A stretch of 34,167 nucleotides of DNA. Source: Actinomycetota bacterium. GTDB lineage: Bacteria > Actinomycetota > Acidimicrobiia > Acidimicrobiales > JAHWLA01. The notes below the pieces were generated by a model. It saw nothing but the letters and a program-made list of their open reading frames with translations, had not been told where the DNA came from and ran no database searches. The number at the start of each line of letters is the position of its first letter. The first letter of the stretch is position 1. The stretch is from NCBI GenBank assembly GCA_019347595.1, contig JAHWLA010000003.1, positions 1 through 34,167 of the forward strand, written 5' to 3'. Made by a program: the position numbers and the translations under genes. This document shows, piece by piece, positions 1 to 7,628 of the stretch.

Positions 1-1036
1 CGATCATGTAGCCGGAGGTGGCCGCGCAGGTCACGACCGTGCCGCCCCGGGCGCACACGAACACCGAGGCGCCCATGGTCTGGCGGCCGGGGTGCTCGAA
101 GACGATGTGGGGGTCTTCACCGACGAGGGCGCGGACGTCCTTGCCCAGCCGCCGCCACTCCGACTCGTCCTGGGTGTGCTCGTCCTTCCAGAACCGGTAG
201 CCCTTCTCCTTGCGGTCGATCACGTGCTCGCAGCCGAGCTCGTTGAGCAGCTTGACCTTGTCGGGCGACGACACGATGCCGACGGGGATGCCGCCGCCGT
301 TGAGCACGTACTGCACGGCGTAGCCGCCGAGCCCGCCCGATGCCCCCCAGATGAGGACCACGTCGCCCTGCTTCATGGGGGCGCCGTTCTGGCTGACGAT
401 CATGCGGTAGCTGGTGGAGTTGGTGAGGGCGTTGACCGCCGCCTCCTCCCACGTCAGGTGGGCGGGCTTGGGCATGAGCTGGTTGGCCTTCACCAGGGTG
501 ACGTCCGCCAAGCCGCCGAAGTTGGTCTCGAAGCCCCAGATGCGCTGGTTGGCGGCGATCATGGAGTCGTCGTGGGCGGTGGGGTCCTGGTCGTCGACGT
601 GGTTGCAGTGGATGGTGACCCGGTCGCCCGGCTTCCAGTTGCGCACCGCCGAGCCCACCCGCAGCACCACGCCCGAGGCGTCGGAGCCGACCACGTGGTA
701 CGGCAGGTTGTGGCGGGCGCCCCACTGGCTCTCCTTGCCCAGCCGCTCCAGGAAGCCGAACGTCGGGAGCGGCTCGAAGATCGAGGTCCACACCGTGTTG
801 AAGTTGATGGCGCCGGCCATGACCGCCACGTACACCTCGTCGGGCGCCATCTCGGGGAGCGGCACCTGGTCGATGTGGAGCGACTTGCGGGGGTCCTTCT
901 CGTTCGAGGTCAGGCCCTCGAACATGCCGACGTCCTCCTTGCGGACGAAGGCGGCTCGGTAAGACTCGGGCAGGGGGAGCGCGGCGAGCTCGTCGCCGCT
1001 CGCGCCCCCCAGGATGGCGTCGCGGATCTCCTGCAT
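1..1036 (-). CDS. ccr: Crotonyl-CoA carboxylase/reductase, C-terminus beyond window
   Basis: This medium-chain dehydrogenase/reductase enzyme reductively carboxylates crotonyl-CoA to ethylmalonyl-CoA with NADPH and CO2, in the cytoplasm. About 345 codons from the start are in the window; the family is usually around 430-450 residues, so roughly the last 90 are missing. The N-terminus has the long extension typical of Ccr. Next come a GroES-like half (GSDASGVVLRVGSAV, KPGDRVTIHCNHVDDQDPT), the nucleotide-binding glycine turn WGASGGLGGYAVQY, and the Ccr-typical segment FEHPGRQTMGASVFV. ATG at 1036 is chosen because it opens the conserved N-terminus; no strong ribosome site is visible. It diverges from a thiolase across 101 bp, and the pair fits the ethylmalonyl-CoA pathway or supply of extender units. 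I see no mutation of key residues in the visible part. A plain quinone reductase is unlikely given the long N-terminal region. Confidence 0.93.
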   Translation of the reverse strand, partial: MQEIRDAILGGASGDELAALPLPESYRAAFVRKEDVGMFEGLTSNEKDPRKSLHIDQVPLPEMAPDEVYVAVMAGAINFNTVWTSIFEPLPTFGFLERLGKESQWGARHNLPYHVVGSDASGVVLRVGSAVRNWKPGDRVTIHCNHVDDQDPTAHDDSMIAANQRIWGFETNFGGLADVTLVKANQLMPKPAHLTWEEAAVNALTNSTSYRMIVSQNGAPMKQGDVVLIWGASGGLGGYAVQYVLNGGGIPVGIVSSPDKVKLLNELGCEHVIDRKEKGYRFWKDEHTQDESEWRRLGKDVRALVGEDPHIVFEHPGRQTMGASVFVCARGGTVVTCAATSGYMI

Positions 1037-1137
1037 GACGGGCAACGTACTTGCCGGTAACCGATTCGCTCCAGTGTGCCGGTAGCGGGCCCGCGTCCCT
1101 AGACTTGGCGCACGCTTACGAAGTGGGGAGGCTCACA

Positions 1138-2322
1138 ATGTCGGGTTCGGTGATCGTCGCAGGCGCTCGGACGCCCATCGGGAAGATGAGCGGGGCGCTG
1201 GCCGGGTTCAGCGGTGCGGATCTCGGCGGCTGCGCCATCAAGGCCGCGTTGGAGCGGGCCGGCGTCTCCCCCGAGGACGTCGACTACGTCTTCATGGGCC
1301 AGGTGCTCCAGGCGGGGCAGGGCCAGATCACCGCTCGCCAGGCCGCGGTCAAGGCAGGCATCCCCATGAGCGTGCCCGCCACCACCGTCAACAAGGTGTG
1401 CCTCTCCGGCCTCAACACCATCTTCCTGGCCGACCTGCTCATCAACAGCGGCCAGGCCGACATCGTGGTGGCGGGCGGCATGGAGTCGATGACCAACGCG
1501 CCCTACCTGCTGCCCGGCGCCCGGGCCGGCTACCGCATCGGCGACCAGAAGGTGGTCGACGCCATGATGCACGACGGGCTGTTCTGCGCCTTCGACGTGT
1601 GCGCCATGGGGGCGGGCACGGAGAAGTACACCAAGGGGGCAGGCACCATCTCCCGCGAGCAGCAGGACGCCTTCGCCGCCACCTCCCACGAGCGGGCGTC
1701 GGCGGCCATCAAGGAAGGCCGCTTCGCGGACGAGATCGAGCCCGTCGAGGTGCCCCAGCGGAAGGGTGACCCCGTGGTGATCGACACCGACGAGGGCGTG
1801 CGCCCCGGCACCACCACCGACTCGCTGGGCGGCCTCAAGCCCGCCTTCGCCCCCGACGGCACCATCACCGCGGGCAACGCCTCGCAGATCAGCGACGGCG
1901 GCGCCGCCGTGATCGTCATGTCGAAGGCTCGGGCCGAGTCGTTGGGCGTGCAGCCGCTGGGCGAGGTCGTCAGCTACGGCCAGGTGGCAGGCCCCGACCC
2001 GTCGCTGCTCACCCAGCCGTCGCGCTCGACCATGCAGGCGCTCGACCGAGCGGGCATGGCGGTGGGCGACGTCGACCTGTTCGAGTTCAACGAGGCCTTC
2101 GCCGCCGTGGGGCTGGCGTCGATGGCCGACCTCGGGATCGGCGAGGACGTCTGCAACGTCAACGGCGGCGCCATCTCTCTGGGCCACCCCATCGGCATGT
2201 CGGGAACCCGCCTGGCGCTGACGCTGCTGCACGAGCTCAAGCGGCGAGGCGGCGGCACCGGGGCCGCGGCCCTGTGCGGCGGCGGCGGCCAGGGCGACGC
2301 CCTCATCGTCCGCACCCTGTAG
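1138..2322 (+). CDS. Acetyl-CoA C-acetyltransferase (thiolase)
   Basis: This thiolase condenses two acetyl-CoA to acetoacetyl-CoA, or runs in reverse for degradation. The 394-residue length is standard. The nucleophilic cysteine is Cys88 in NKVCLSGLN, the His motif is NEAFAAVG, GGAISLGHPIGMSGTR carries the second catalytic His, and CGGGGQGDA supplies the C-terminal cysteine. The ATG at 1138 is preferred over an upstream in-frame start at 1051 because GGGGAGG lies 7 bp before it and the protein then begins at the family's normal N-terminus. The gene diverges from ccr. In the gap, TGCCGGTA occurs twice (1052-1059 and 1077-1084), 25 bp apart, which may be regulator half-sites; that is a guess. 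Exact chain-length preference cannot be read from sequence. Confidence 0.93.
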   Translation: MSGSVIVAGARTPIGKMSGALAGFSGADLGGCAIKAALERAGVSPEDVDYVFMGQVLQAGQGQITARQAAVKAGIPMSVPATTVNKVCLSGLNTIFLADLLINSGQADIVVAGGMESMTNAPYLLPGARAGYRIGDQKVVDAMMHDGLFCAFDVCAMGAGTEKYTKGAGTISREQQDAFAATSHERASAAIKEGRFADEIEPVEVPQRKGDPVVIDTDEGVRPGTTTDSLGGLKPAFAPDGTITAGNASQISDGGAAVIVMSKARAESLGVQPLGEVVSYGQVAGPDPSLLTQPSRSTMQALDRAGMAVGDVDLFEFNEAFAAVGLASMADLGIGEDVCNVNGGAISLGHPIGMSGTRLALTLLHELKRRGGGTGAAALCGGGGQGDALIVRTL

Positions 2323-2332
2323 ACCCCGCGTC

Positions 2333-2375
2333 CCGAGCACATAGCCGGCGGATTTCGCCGGCTATGTGCTCGGGA
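2333..2375. repeat. Palindromic repeat, family 1 copy A
   Basis: A perfect 19-bp inverted repeat with arms CCCGAGCACATAGCCGGCG and its complement surrounds the 5-nt loop GATTT, followed by AC. It lies between the convergent thiolase and a broken DUF3352 gene, so it could stop transcription in both directions, though no T-run follows. A related element with compensating stem changes is at 25086-25127. Confidence 0.85.
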
Positions 2376-2392
2376 CTGGCAGTCGGTCAGCC

Positions 2393-2771
2393 TCAGTCGA
2401 AGGTGAGCTTCTGCTTCGTGTCCGCCTCGTAGTCGCCGGGCTCCTCGGCGGGCACGACCCGCTCGTACGCCTCCCGCACGGCGTCGATGTCGACCACCAG
2501 TTGGAACCGCGTGGAGGAAGTCGTTGCGGGTGTTGTCGAAGTCCTCGCGGGCCTGGGCGTCGGGGAACTTCCGGGCCAGCTCGAACAGGTTGCGCTTCTG
2601 GTCGATGGACGGGTCGAGCGACAGGGTGAGGAACCCGATGGCGTCGGCAGGCGTGAGCCCCGCGGCGCGAGCCGACTCGTCGGTCTGGTTGCCGCACGCG
2701 GGCAACGCCACCAGCAGTACCGCCGCCGCCACCCCGGCCGTCCATCGTCGCGTGCGCAGTCGCAGCCGCAT
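2393..2771 (-). pseudogene. DUF3352 lipoprotein remnant with internal deletion and frameshift
   Basis: The N-terminal part reads as a lipoprotein: hydrophobic signal segment, lipobox LPAC followed by GNQTDES, then LTPADAIGFLTLSLDPS and DFDNTRNDFL, typical of actinobacterial DUF3352 proteins. After about 90 codons the frame stops making sense. A different frame then continues with QLVVDIDAVREAYERVV and a natural acidic end (LTFD, stop), which looks like the family C-terminus. Intact members are several hundred residues, so the middle has been lost and the junction near 2505 is out of frame (379 nt in total). ATG at 2771 has AGGAGG 7 bp upstream, so the start signals survive. I infer a deletion pseudogene; a truncated protein might still be made. 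Palindrome family 1 copy A lies just after it. Confidence 0.75.
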
Positions 2772-2949
2772 CGCGCGTCCTCCTGTCGTCGGCGGCCACC
2801 CAGTGCGCCCGCCTACCCACCCGATCGGACTATGTCCCGGCCGGCCCGCGCAAATAGCCCTCGCCGGCAGGAGCCGCATGCCGCACCATGGAGCACCAGC
2901 AAGGACTCCAGAGCGCGCCGGTCCCGAGCTGTGCGCCGCCCGGGGTGTC

Positions 2950-2985
2950 GGGGCCTTCCCTCTCCGGGGGGACGGGGAAGGCCCC
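2950..2985 (-). terminator. Hairpin after the HD-domain gene
   Basis: GGGGCCTTCCC and its exact complement form an 11-bp stem around a 14-nt loop, just downstream of the minus-strand HD gene's stop. There is no clear T-tract, so its strength is uncertain. Confidence 0.55.
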
Positions 2986-2993
2986 GCCCTTGC

Positions 2994-3596
2994 CTACTCG
3001 TCGGCCCTGTCGGGGCGAAGCATCCCGCCGGCGACGGCATCGGCCAGCAGCGCCTCGATGGCCGCCCCCAGCGCGGGCGACCCGTCGGCCACGTGGGCGT
3101 TGGCCTCCCGGGCCGCCCGGTGGGTGACGCCGTGGTCGACCCAGGCCCCGCCGCCCGCCGCATGGTTGAGCAGGACGGGCAGCAGCCGGTCGACGGCGGC
3201 GGCGAAGCGGGCCTCGGGCGTGTGCCGGGCCTCGAACTCCTCCCACGCCGCCCGCAGGTGGCCCGCCTGGTCGTCGGGCAGGAGGCCGAAGATGCGCTCG
3301 GCCGCCTGGGCCTCGGCCGCCTGCCTGCCCGCGCGGCCCTCGGTGTCGTAGACGAGGACGTCGCCCGCGTCGATCTCCACCAGGTCGTGGACGAGGACCA
3401 TGGTGAGCACCCGGGCCATGTCGACGGGCTCGGCGGCGTAGTCGGCCAGCACGACGACGGCCAGCGCGGCGTGCCACATGTGCTCGGCGTCGTTCTCGCC
3501 ACGGGAGCCGTCGGCCAGCGGGTTGTGGCGCACGACCTGCTTGATCCGGTCGACCTCGACCAGGAAGCGCAGCCGGCGGACCAGGCGGTCGTCCAC
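2994..3596 (-). CDS. HD-domain hydrolase (YfbR/HDDC2-like nucleotidase)
   Basis: This 200-residue HD-superfamily phosphohydrolase is most like the 5'-deoxynucleotidase/HDDC2 group, which removes phosphate from nucleoside monophosphates; the exact substrate is inferred. Metal ligands are visible as AEHMWH (His39/His42) and the HD pair LVHDLVEIDAGD (His70-Asp71). The start is GTG at 3596, only 2 nt after the stop of the small membrane protein upstream, so the two are probably translated together. It follows in the same direction with a hairpin behind it. Length and motif spacing match the family. It carries no second domain. Confidence 0.82.
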   Translation of the reverse strand: MDDRLVRRLRFLVEVDRIKQVVRHNPLADGSRGENDAEHMWHAALAVVVLADYAAEPVDMARVLTMVLVHDLVEIDAGDVLVYDTEGRAGRQAAEAQAAERIFGLLPDDQAGHLRAAWEEFEARHTPEARFAAAVDRLLPVLLNHAAGGGAWVDHGVTHRAAREANAHVADGSPALGAAIEALLADAVAGGMLRPDRADE

Positions 3597-3598
3597 CG

Positions 3599-3802
3599 TC
3601 AGGCCAGCAGCGAGGCCAGCGCCCAGACGGCAGCCACCAGCCCCACGGCCGCCATGGTCACGCTGCGGGCCACCGGCGCCCGCTCGAGCTCGCCGTCGCG
3701 CCGGTGCTGGGGCGGGCGCACGAGGGCCAGGCCGTTGCCGACGAACATGGCCGCACCCAGGGCGAGCACGAGGGAGGGCAGGAGCTGGTCACCCAGGAAC
3801 AC
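3599..3802 (-). CDS. Small two-helix membrane protein
   Basis: This predicted 67-residue protein has two hydrophobic stretches (PSLVLALGAAMFVGNGLAL and SVTMAAVGLVAAVWALASL) joined by a charged loop, so it probably sits as a hairpin in the cytoplasmic membrane. I do not recognise a named family. GTG at 3802 is chosen because AAGG lies 7 bp upstream; a longer frame from ATG 3892 would add 30 residues of unconvincing sequence. It is 2 nt upstream of the HD hydrolase start and is probably co-transcribed. The function is unknown. Confidence 0.6.
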   Translation of the reverse strand: MFLGDQLLPSLVLALGAAMFVGNGLALVRPPQHRRDGELERAPVARSVTMAAVGLVAAVWALASLLA

Positions 3803-3985
3803 GCCTCCACCTTGCCGGCCCGGCCCGCCGGACCAGAAAAACTCACGCTCCGTGGTATTTGTCCTCAAGCGGACGCCGCGCGGCACCGACAACCCTGGTG
3901 CGGAGTTCCCCAGCAGCCTCCGCAGCAGGCATGGCGAGGGCCGGGACTCCCTCCACCGCTTCGGTTTCCGCCGGGACGGACCCTG

Positions 3986-4017
3986 ACCCGGCCTTCGCCC
4001 TGCCTTTCCGGCCGGGT
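3986..4017. terminator. Inverted repeat after the response regulator
   Basis: ACCCGGCC and GGCCGGGT form an 8-bp stem with a 16-nt loop, 17 bp past the stop of the minus-strand response regulator. No T-run follows; a weak terminator is the likeliest reading. Confidence 0.4.
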
Positions 4018-4033
4018 GACGCAGGCGCAGCCC

Positions 4034-4405
4034 TCAGTGGAGCCGGTAGACCGCCGCTCGCACCGCCCGCACCAGCTCGTCCGGGTCGAACGGCTTGGTC
4101 ACGTAGCCGTCCGCACCGGCGGCGAAGGCCCGGCTCACGTCGACGTCGTCGGTCTTGCACGTGAGCATGACCACGGCGGCCGCGGGCGCCAGGTTGCGGG
4201 CCCGGCGCTGGGCCAGCACCTCGTGGCCCGACACGCCCGGCATCATGATGTCGAGCACCACGGCGTCGGGGCTGTCGTCGGCCAGGCGGTCCAGCGCGGC
4301 GGCGCCGTCGGCCGCCTGCTCGACCTCCATGCCCGCCAGCTCCAAGGAGAGGGCCGCGACATGGCGGGCGACAGGGTTGTCGTCGACCACCAGGACGCGG
4401 GGCAT
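4034..4405 (-). CDS. CheY-like single-domain response regulator
   Basis: This 123-residue receiver domain without an output domain takes a phosphate from a histidine kinase and signals by protein contact. Motifs are complete: acidic pair Asp8-Asp9 (LVVDDN), phospho-acceptor Asp52 in VVLDIMMPG, Thr82 and Lys104 in YVTKPFDPDE. No kinase is nearby, so the partner is encoded elsewhere. It diverges across 98 bp from a DUF4388 protein. DUF4388 and receiver proteins are often neighbours in bacteria with surface motility or polarity systems, and a PilT gene lies 26 kb away, so a role in such a pathway is possible but unproven. The ribosome site is weak. Confidence 0.9.
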   Translation of the reverse strand: MPRVLVVDDNPVARHVAALSLELAGMEVEQAADGAAALDRLADDSPDAVVLDIMMPGVSGHEVLAQRRARNLAPAAAVVMLTCKTDDVDVSRAFAAGADGYVTKPFDPDELVRAVRAAVYRLH

Positions 4406-4503
4406 GCGCGTGTATCGGCACCGCGACCACGGAGGGTGAACGAGGAGCCCAAGGGGACATTTCTCCCGTCAATGCCCGCCCGTCGCAAACCGATGCTCAC
4501 ACT

Positions 4504-5226
4504 GTGGACCGCGACGCCCCCGCCCTGTCCGGCAGCCTGCTCGACTTCCGACCCAGCACGCTCCTGCACTTCCTGGGCCTGACGACCAAGACCGGCGCGC
4601 TGCGCGTCGCCACCGACGACCGCACGGTGGTGCTCTGGTTGCAGAACGGGCGCTTCGTCGGCGCGGGTGCCGGCGGCGACGACGACGTGGTGGAGGCGGT
4701 GGTGGCCGCCCTGCGGACGCCGACCGGCCGGTTCGGGTTCGAGGAGGGGGCCGTCCTGCCCGAGGCCGTGGCGACGGCGGCAGGCGGGGACCGGGGGGTG
4801 GTCGACGTGCTCGAAGAGGCGGCCGAGGCCGTCGCCGAGTGGGAGGACTGCGCCGAGGCCATCCCGTCGACCGCCATGGTGGTGACGCTGCGGCGCGGGG
4901 ACGGCGACCTGTCCCTGACGGCCGACGCCTGGTCGGTGGCGGTGGCGGTGGCGGCCGGGCACGTGACGCCTCCGGCGGTCGCCGCCCACCTCGACTGGCC
5001 CCCGCTGCGGGCGTGGCGAGCGGTCAAGGAGCTCGTCGACGCGGGCCGCGCCGGCCTGCTCCAGCCCGCCGCGCCGCCGCCCGCCGGCCCGCACGGGATG
5101 GCGGGGCCCGCGGCTGCCGTGCTCACCAGCACCGAGCGGCCGCTGTGGCCGGGTGGCGGCGTCGACAGCGGCGACTGGCGCGCCCCCTGGTACGCCGCCA
5201 CCACCGACACCACCGAACCTGCGTAG
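4504..5226 (+). CDS. DUF4388 (PATAN-like) domain protein
   Basis: This 240-residue cytoplasmic protein has a DUF4388 N-terminal domain: GSLLDFRPSTLLHFLGL, then TKTGALRV and VVLWLQNGRFVGA, the usual beta-rich pattern. The middle is helical and acidic, and residues about 140-185 (WSVAVAVAAGHVTPPAVAAH, WRAVKELVDAGRAGL) resemble a winged-helix-like segment. The C-terminus is Pro/Gly-rich and probably disordered. The start is GTG at 4504, where homology begins; no good ribosome site is visible. DUF4388 proteins act as adaptors in response-regulator and small-GTPase signalling, and the divergent CheY-like gene fits this. The precise role is unknown. Confidence 0.78.
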   Translation: MDRDAPALSGSLLDFRPSTLLHFLGLTTKTGALRVATDDRTVVLWLQNGRFVGAGAGGDDDVVEAVVAALRTPTGRFGFEEGAVLPEAVATAAGGDRGVVDVLEEAAEAVAEWEDCAEAIPSTAMVVTLRRGDGDLSLTADAWSVAVAVAAGHVTPPAVAAHLDWPPLRAWRAVKELVDAGRAGLLQPAAPPPAGPHGMAGPAAAVLTSTERPLWPGGGVDSGDWRAPWYAATTDTTEPA

Positions 5227-5302
5227 GAAACGGCGCGCAAAGCAGCGCGATCCGTACGCAAGTTCGAGGGGGCGGGCGGCGGAGGGGGCATGATGTCGCC
5301 TC

Positions 5303-6775
5303 GTGACCGATGACGAGGGCGCAGCTCCCACGCGGCTGATCGCCCGGGCCGTTCTGGGAGGCGCGCTGGCGCTGGGGCTCGTCCTGCGGGCGTGGCTGTC
5401 GGTCACAGACGACGGCATGTACTGGCCCGACGAGGTGCACAAGACGTGGGAGCCCGCCCACCGGGTGGCCTTCGGCTACGGGTTCCAGGCGTGGGAGTTC
5501 GTGCGGGGGGCGAGCAACTGGGTGCTGGCCGGGGTGGTGGGCGGGTTGCTGTGGGCGCTGGCCGCCGTGGGACTCGACGACCCGCACCGCTACGTGATCG
5601 TGCTGCGGCTCCTGTTCTCGGCCGCCGCGCTGTCGTCCGCCTACGCCGCTGTCCGGCTGGCCGGCGCGTGGGGCGCGGGCCAGGTGGGGTCGGCCGTGGC
5701 CGGGGCGGTGACCGCGCTGGCCGCGCCGCTGCTGTACTTCTCGCACCGGGGCCTCACGGAGACGGCGTCGCTGGCGCCGGTCACGTTCGGGCTGTGGCTG
5801 ACGCTGCGGCCGGATGCCGGGCGACGCCGGTGGGTCGTGGTGGGGGCGTCGCTGCTGGGGCTGGCGGTGCTGTTCCGGGTGCACAACGCACTGTTCTGCG
5901 TGGTGGTGCTGGGCGTGCTGGCGGTGCGACGCGACTGGCCGCGGGTGGGGGTCGTCGCCGCCGTGCTGGCCGGGTGGGCCGCGCTGTTGGGGGTCGTCGA
6001 CTGGGTGACGTGGGGGGTGCCGTTCCACTCGGTGTGGGAGTACGGGCGGGTCACGTTCGTGGAGGGCGTGGCGGCCGGCTTCGGGGAGACGCCCGCCTGG
6101 TACTACCTGCGCTTCCTGTTCCACTCGATCGGTCCGGCCGTCGTGGTGCTGGCCGTGCTGGTGGCGGTGGGCGCGTGGCGGGCGCCGGGGCTGTTCGTGT
6201 GCGGCGCGTTGTTCGTGGGACTGCACTCGGTGGAGGGGCACAAGGAGGCCCGCTTCGTGCTGCCCGCGCTGCCCGCCCTGTTCGCCGTGGCGGGCGTGGG
6301 GCTCGGTGCGGTGTGGCGGTGGCGGCGGGCCGTCGGCGCCGTGGTGGCGCTGGCCGTGCTGGTGCCGGTGGTGTTCCAGGCGGTCACCATCAAGCGGCTG
6401 ACGATCCGGGACATCGGCCAGGACCACCTGTTCTTCGCCGGGTCGTCGGCGTACTTCCACAGCACGTCGACCAACCGGCTGCTGTTCGCCGCCCACCGGC
6501 AGGCCGACCTGTGCGGGCTGCGGGTGGCGTCGCTGGAGCGGGAGTGGACGGGCGGGTACACCTACCTGCACCGCGACGTGCCGGTCTACGACAAGTTCGC
6601 GGCGCCCGCCGAGTACGAGGGCCGGTACAACTACCTCATCGGCGAGTACACGGCGGGCGACCCCGGGATCGTGGCCGTCGACGGCGGGCTGGCGTTGCAG
6701 CGGGTAGGTGGCGCGTGCGCCCCGCCGGGGCCGGGCTACAGCGACCGGCTGGGCGACCCGCTGGCGGGCCGGTAG
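5303..6775 (+). CDS. GT22-type (ALG9/PIG-B-like) membrane mannosyltransferase
   Basis: This 490-residue polytopic protein has about nine to ten hydrophobic segments and a soluble C-terminal part. The first outer loop carries the acidic motif of GT-C enzymes (MYWPDEVHKTWEPAHR, with Asp43/Glu44 and Glu50-Pro51). Near residue 310 it has VEGHKEARFVLPALP, matching the HKE-x-RF signature of GT22. Such enzymes transfer sugars, usually mannose, from a polyprenyl-phosphate donor on the outer face of the membrane; here the acceptor could be a cell-envelope glycolipid, which is inference. GTG at 5303 starts the gene, and only 6 bp separates its stop from that of the convergent GAF-ANTAR gene. No glycan gene cluster surrounds it. 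Confidence 0.83.
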   Translation: MTDDEGAAPTRLIARAVLGGALALGLVLRAWLSVTDDGMYWPDEVHKTWEPAHRVAFGYGFQAWEFVRGASNWVLAGVVGGLLWALAAVGLDDPHRYVIVLRLLFSAAALSSAYAAVRLAGAWGAGQVGSAVAGAVTALAAPLLYFSHRGLTETASLAPVTFGLWLTLRPDAGRRRWVVVGASLLGLAVLFRVHNALFCVVVLGVLAVRRDWPRVGVVAAVLAGWAALLGVVDWVTWGVPFHSVWEYGRVTFVEGVAAGFGETPAWYYLRFLFHSIGPAVVVLAVLVAVGAWRAPGLFVCGALFVGLHSVEGHKEARFVLPALPALFAVAGVGLGAVWRWRRAVGAVVALAVLVPVVFQAVTIKRLTIRDIGQDHLFFAGSSAYFHSTSTNRLLFAAHRQADLCGLRVASLEREWTGGYTYLHRDVPVYDKFAAPAEYEGRYNYLIGEYTAGDPGIVAVDGGLALQRVGGACAPPGPGYSDRLGDPLAGR

Positions 6776-6781
6776 GCCGCC

Positions 6782-7513
6782 TCAGGCGGGAGGCGCGGAA
6801 TCGAGCTCGGGGACGGCCACAGTGCCATCGATCACGCCGCGAGCGACATCGGCCAGCCGGAGGCTGTGGTTGCGGGAGTAGCTGCGCAACGCAGTGAACG
6901 CCTCCTCCATGTCGAGTTCCCTGCGCTCGGCCACCATCCCCTTGGCCTGCTCGATGACGATGCGGCTGTTGAGGGCGTGGTTGAGTTGCTCGTTGAGGAC
7001 TTGCGCCTCGAGCGCGGCACGGTGCTGGAGCACGGCGATGGTGGCGACATCGGCCAGCGCCTGCGCGGCGTCGATGTCGGCTTGCCGCATCTCGCCGCGG
7101 TCGACATGGAACAGGTTGAGGGCGCCGATGACAGCACCTCGCAGGCGCATGGGCAGCGCCTGCACCGACTGGAAGCCGGCGCCTAGCGCCTCGGCCGCGA
7201 AGCGGGGCCAGCGCCCGCTCGCCGTGGAGAGGTCCTGGGCCACAACCGGCAGCCCCGTTCGGAAGGCATCGAGGCAGGGGCCTTCCTGCGCCTGGAGCTC
7301 GAACAGCTCCAGCACGCGCATGGCCTCGCTGGACGAGGCCATAACCCGCAGGCCGCCTTCAGGCGCCACCAGCATGAGCCCGGCGGCGCCGACGTCGAGC
7401 ACCTCGACGCAGCGGTCGGTGAGCAGCGTCAACAGCTCCACTACGTCGAAGTCGGCCACCAGGGTGTCGGCCAGGTCGACGAACGTCCTGGCGAGCATCG
7501 CTTCTCTGGGCAT
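6782..7513 (-). CDS. GAF-ANTAR regulator
   Basis: This predicted 243-residue cytoplasmic regulator has a GAF sensor (about residues 15-165, including EGPCLDAFRTGLPVVAQDL and the GALNLFHVD strand) and an ANTAR domain (about 180-235). The ANTAR part shows NSRIVIEQAKGMVAERRELD and the helical EEAFTALRSYSRNHSLRL typical of RNA-binding antiterminators. ANTAR proteins bind paired hairpins in leader RNAs to prevent termination; the GAF ligand cannot be told from sequence. ATG 7513 is preferred over GTG 7528 because AGGAGAGG lies just before 7513 and inside the longer version. A second GAF-ANTAR gene and a STAS gene lie upstream in the same direction, 115 bp away, suggesting one signalling unit. Confidence 0.88.
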   Translation of the reverse strand: MPREAMLARTFVDLADTLVADFDVVELLTLLTDRCVEVLDVGAAGLMLVAPEGGLRVMASSSEAMRVLELFELQAQEGPCLDAFRTGLPVVAQDLSTASGRWPRFAAEALGAGFQSVQALPMRLRGAVIGALNLFHVDRGEMRQADIDAAQALADVATIAVLQHRAALEAQVLNEQLNHALNSRIVIEQAKGMVAERRELDMEEAFTALRSYSRNHSLRLADVARGVIDGTVAVPELDSAPPA

Positions 7514-7628
7514 GGCCTCTCCTGTCACGTCGGCGTGCCCTGGGCACTCGGCCGCGGCCGGCCTGGCGCATCACCCTCCCGCGCCATGGTACGGGGACCG
7601 CCGCGAGCGAAGCGTCGCCGCCCCCGCG

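Noticed and set aside
92..1060. Long open frame on the plus strand opposite ccr
   Set aside because: It is the antisense shadow of the minus-strand Ccr gene, whose motifs are unmistakable; the plus-strand protein is low-complexity His/Val/Ala-rich.
3803..3892. Longer start (ATG 3892) for the small membrane protein
   Set aside because: The added residues are unlike a protein N-terminus and the internal GTG has a better ribosome site.
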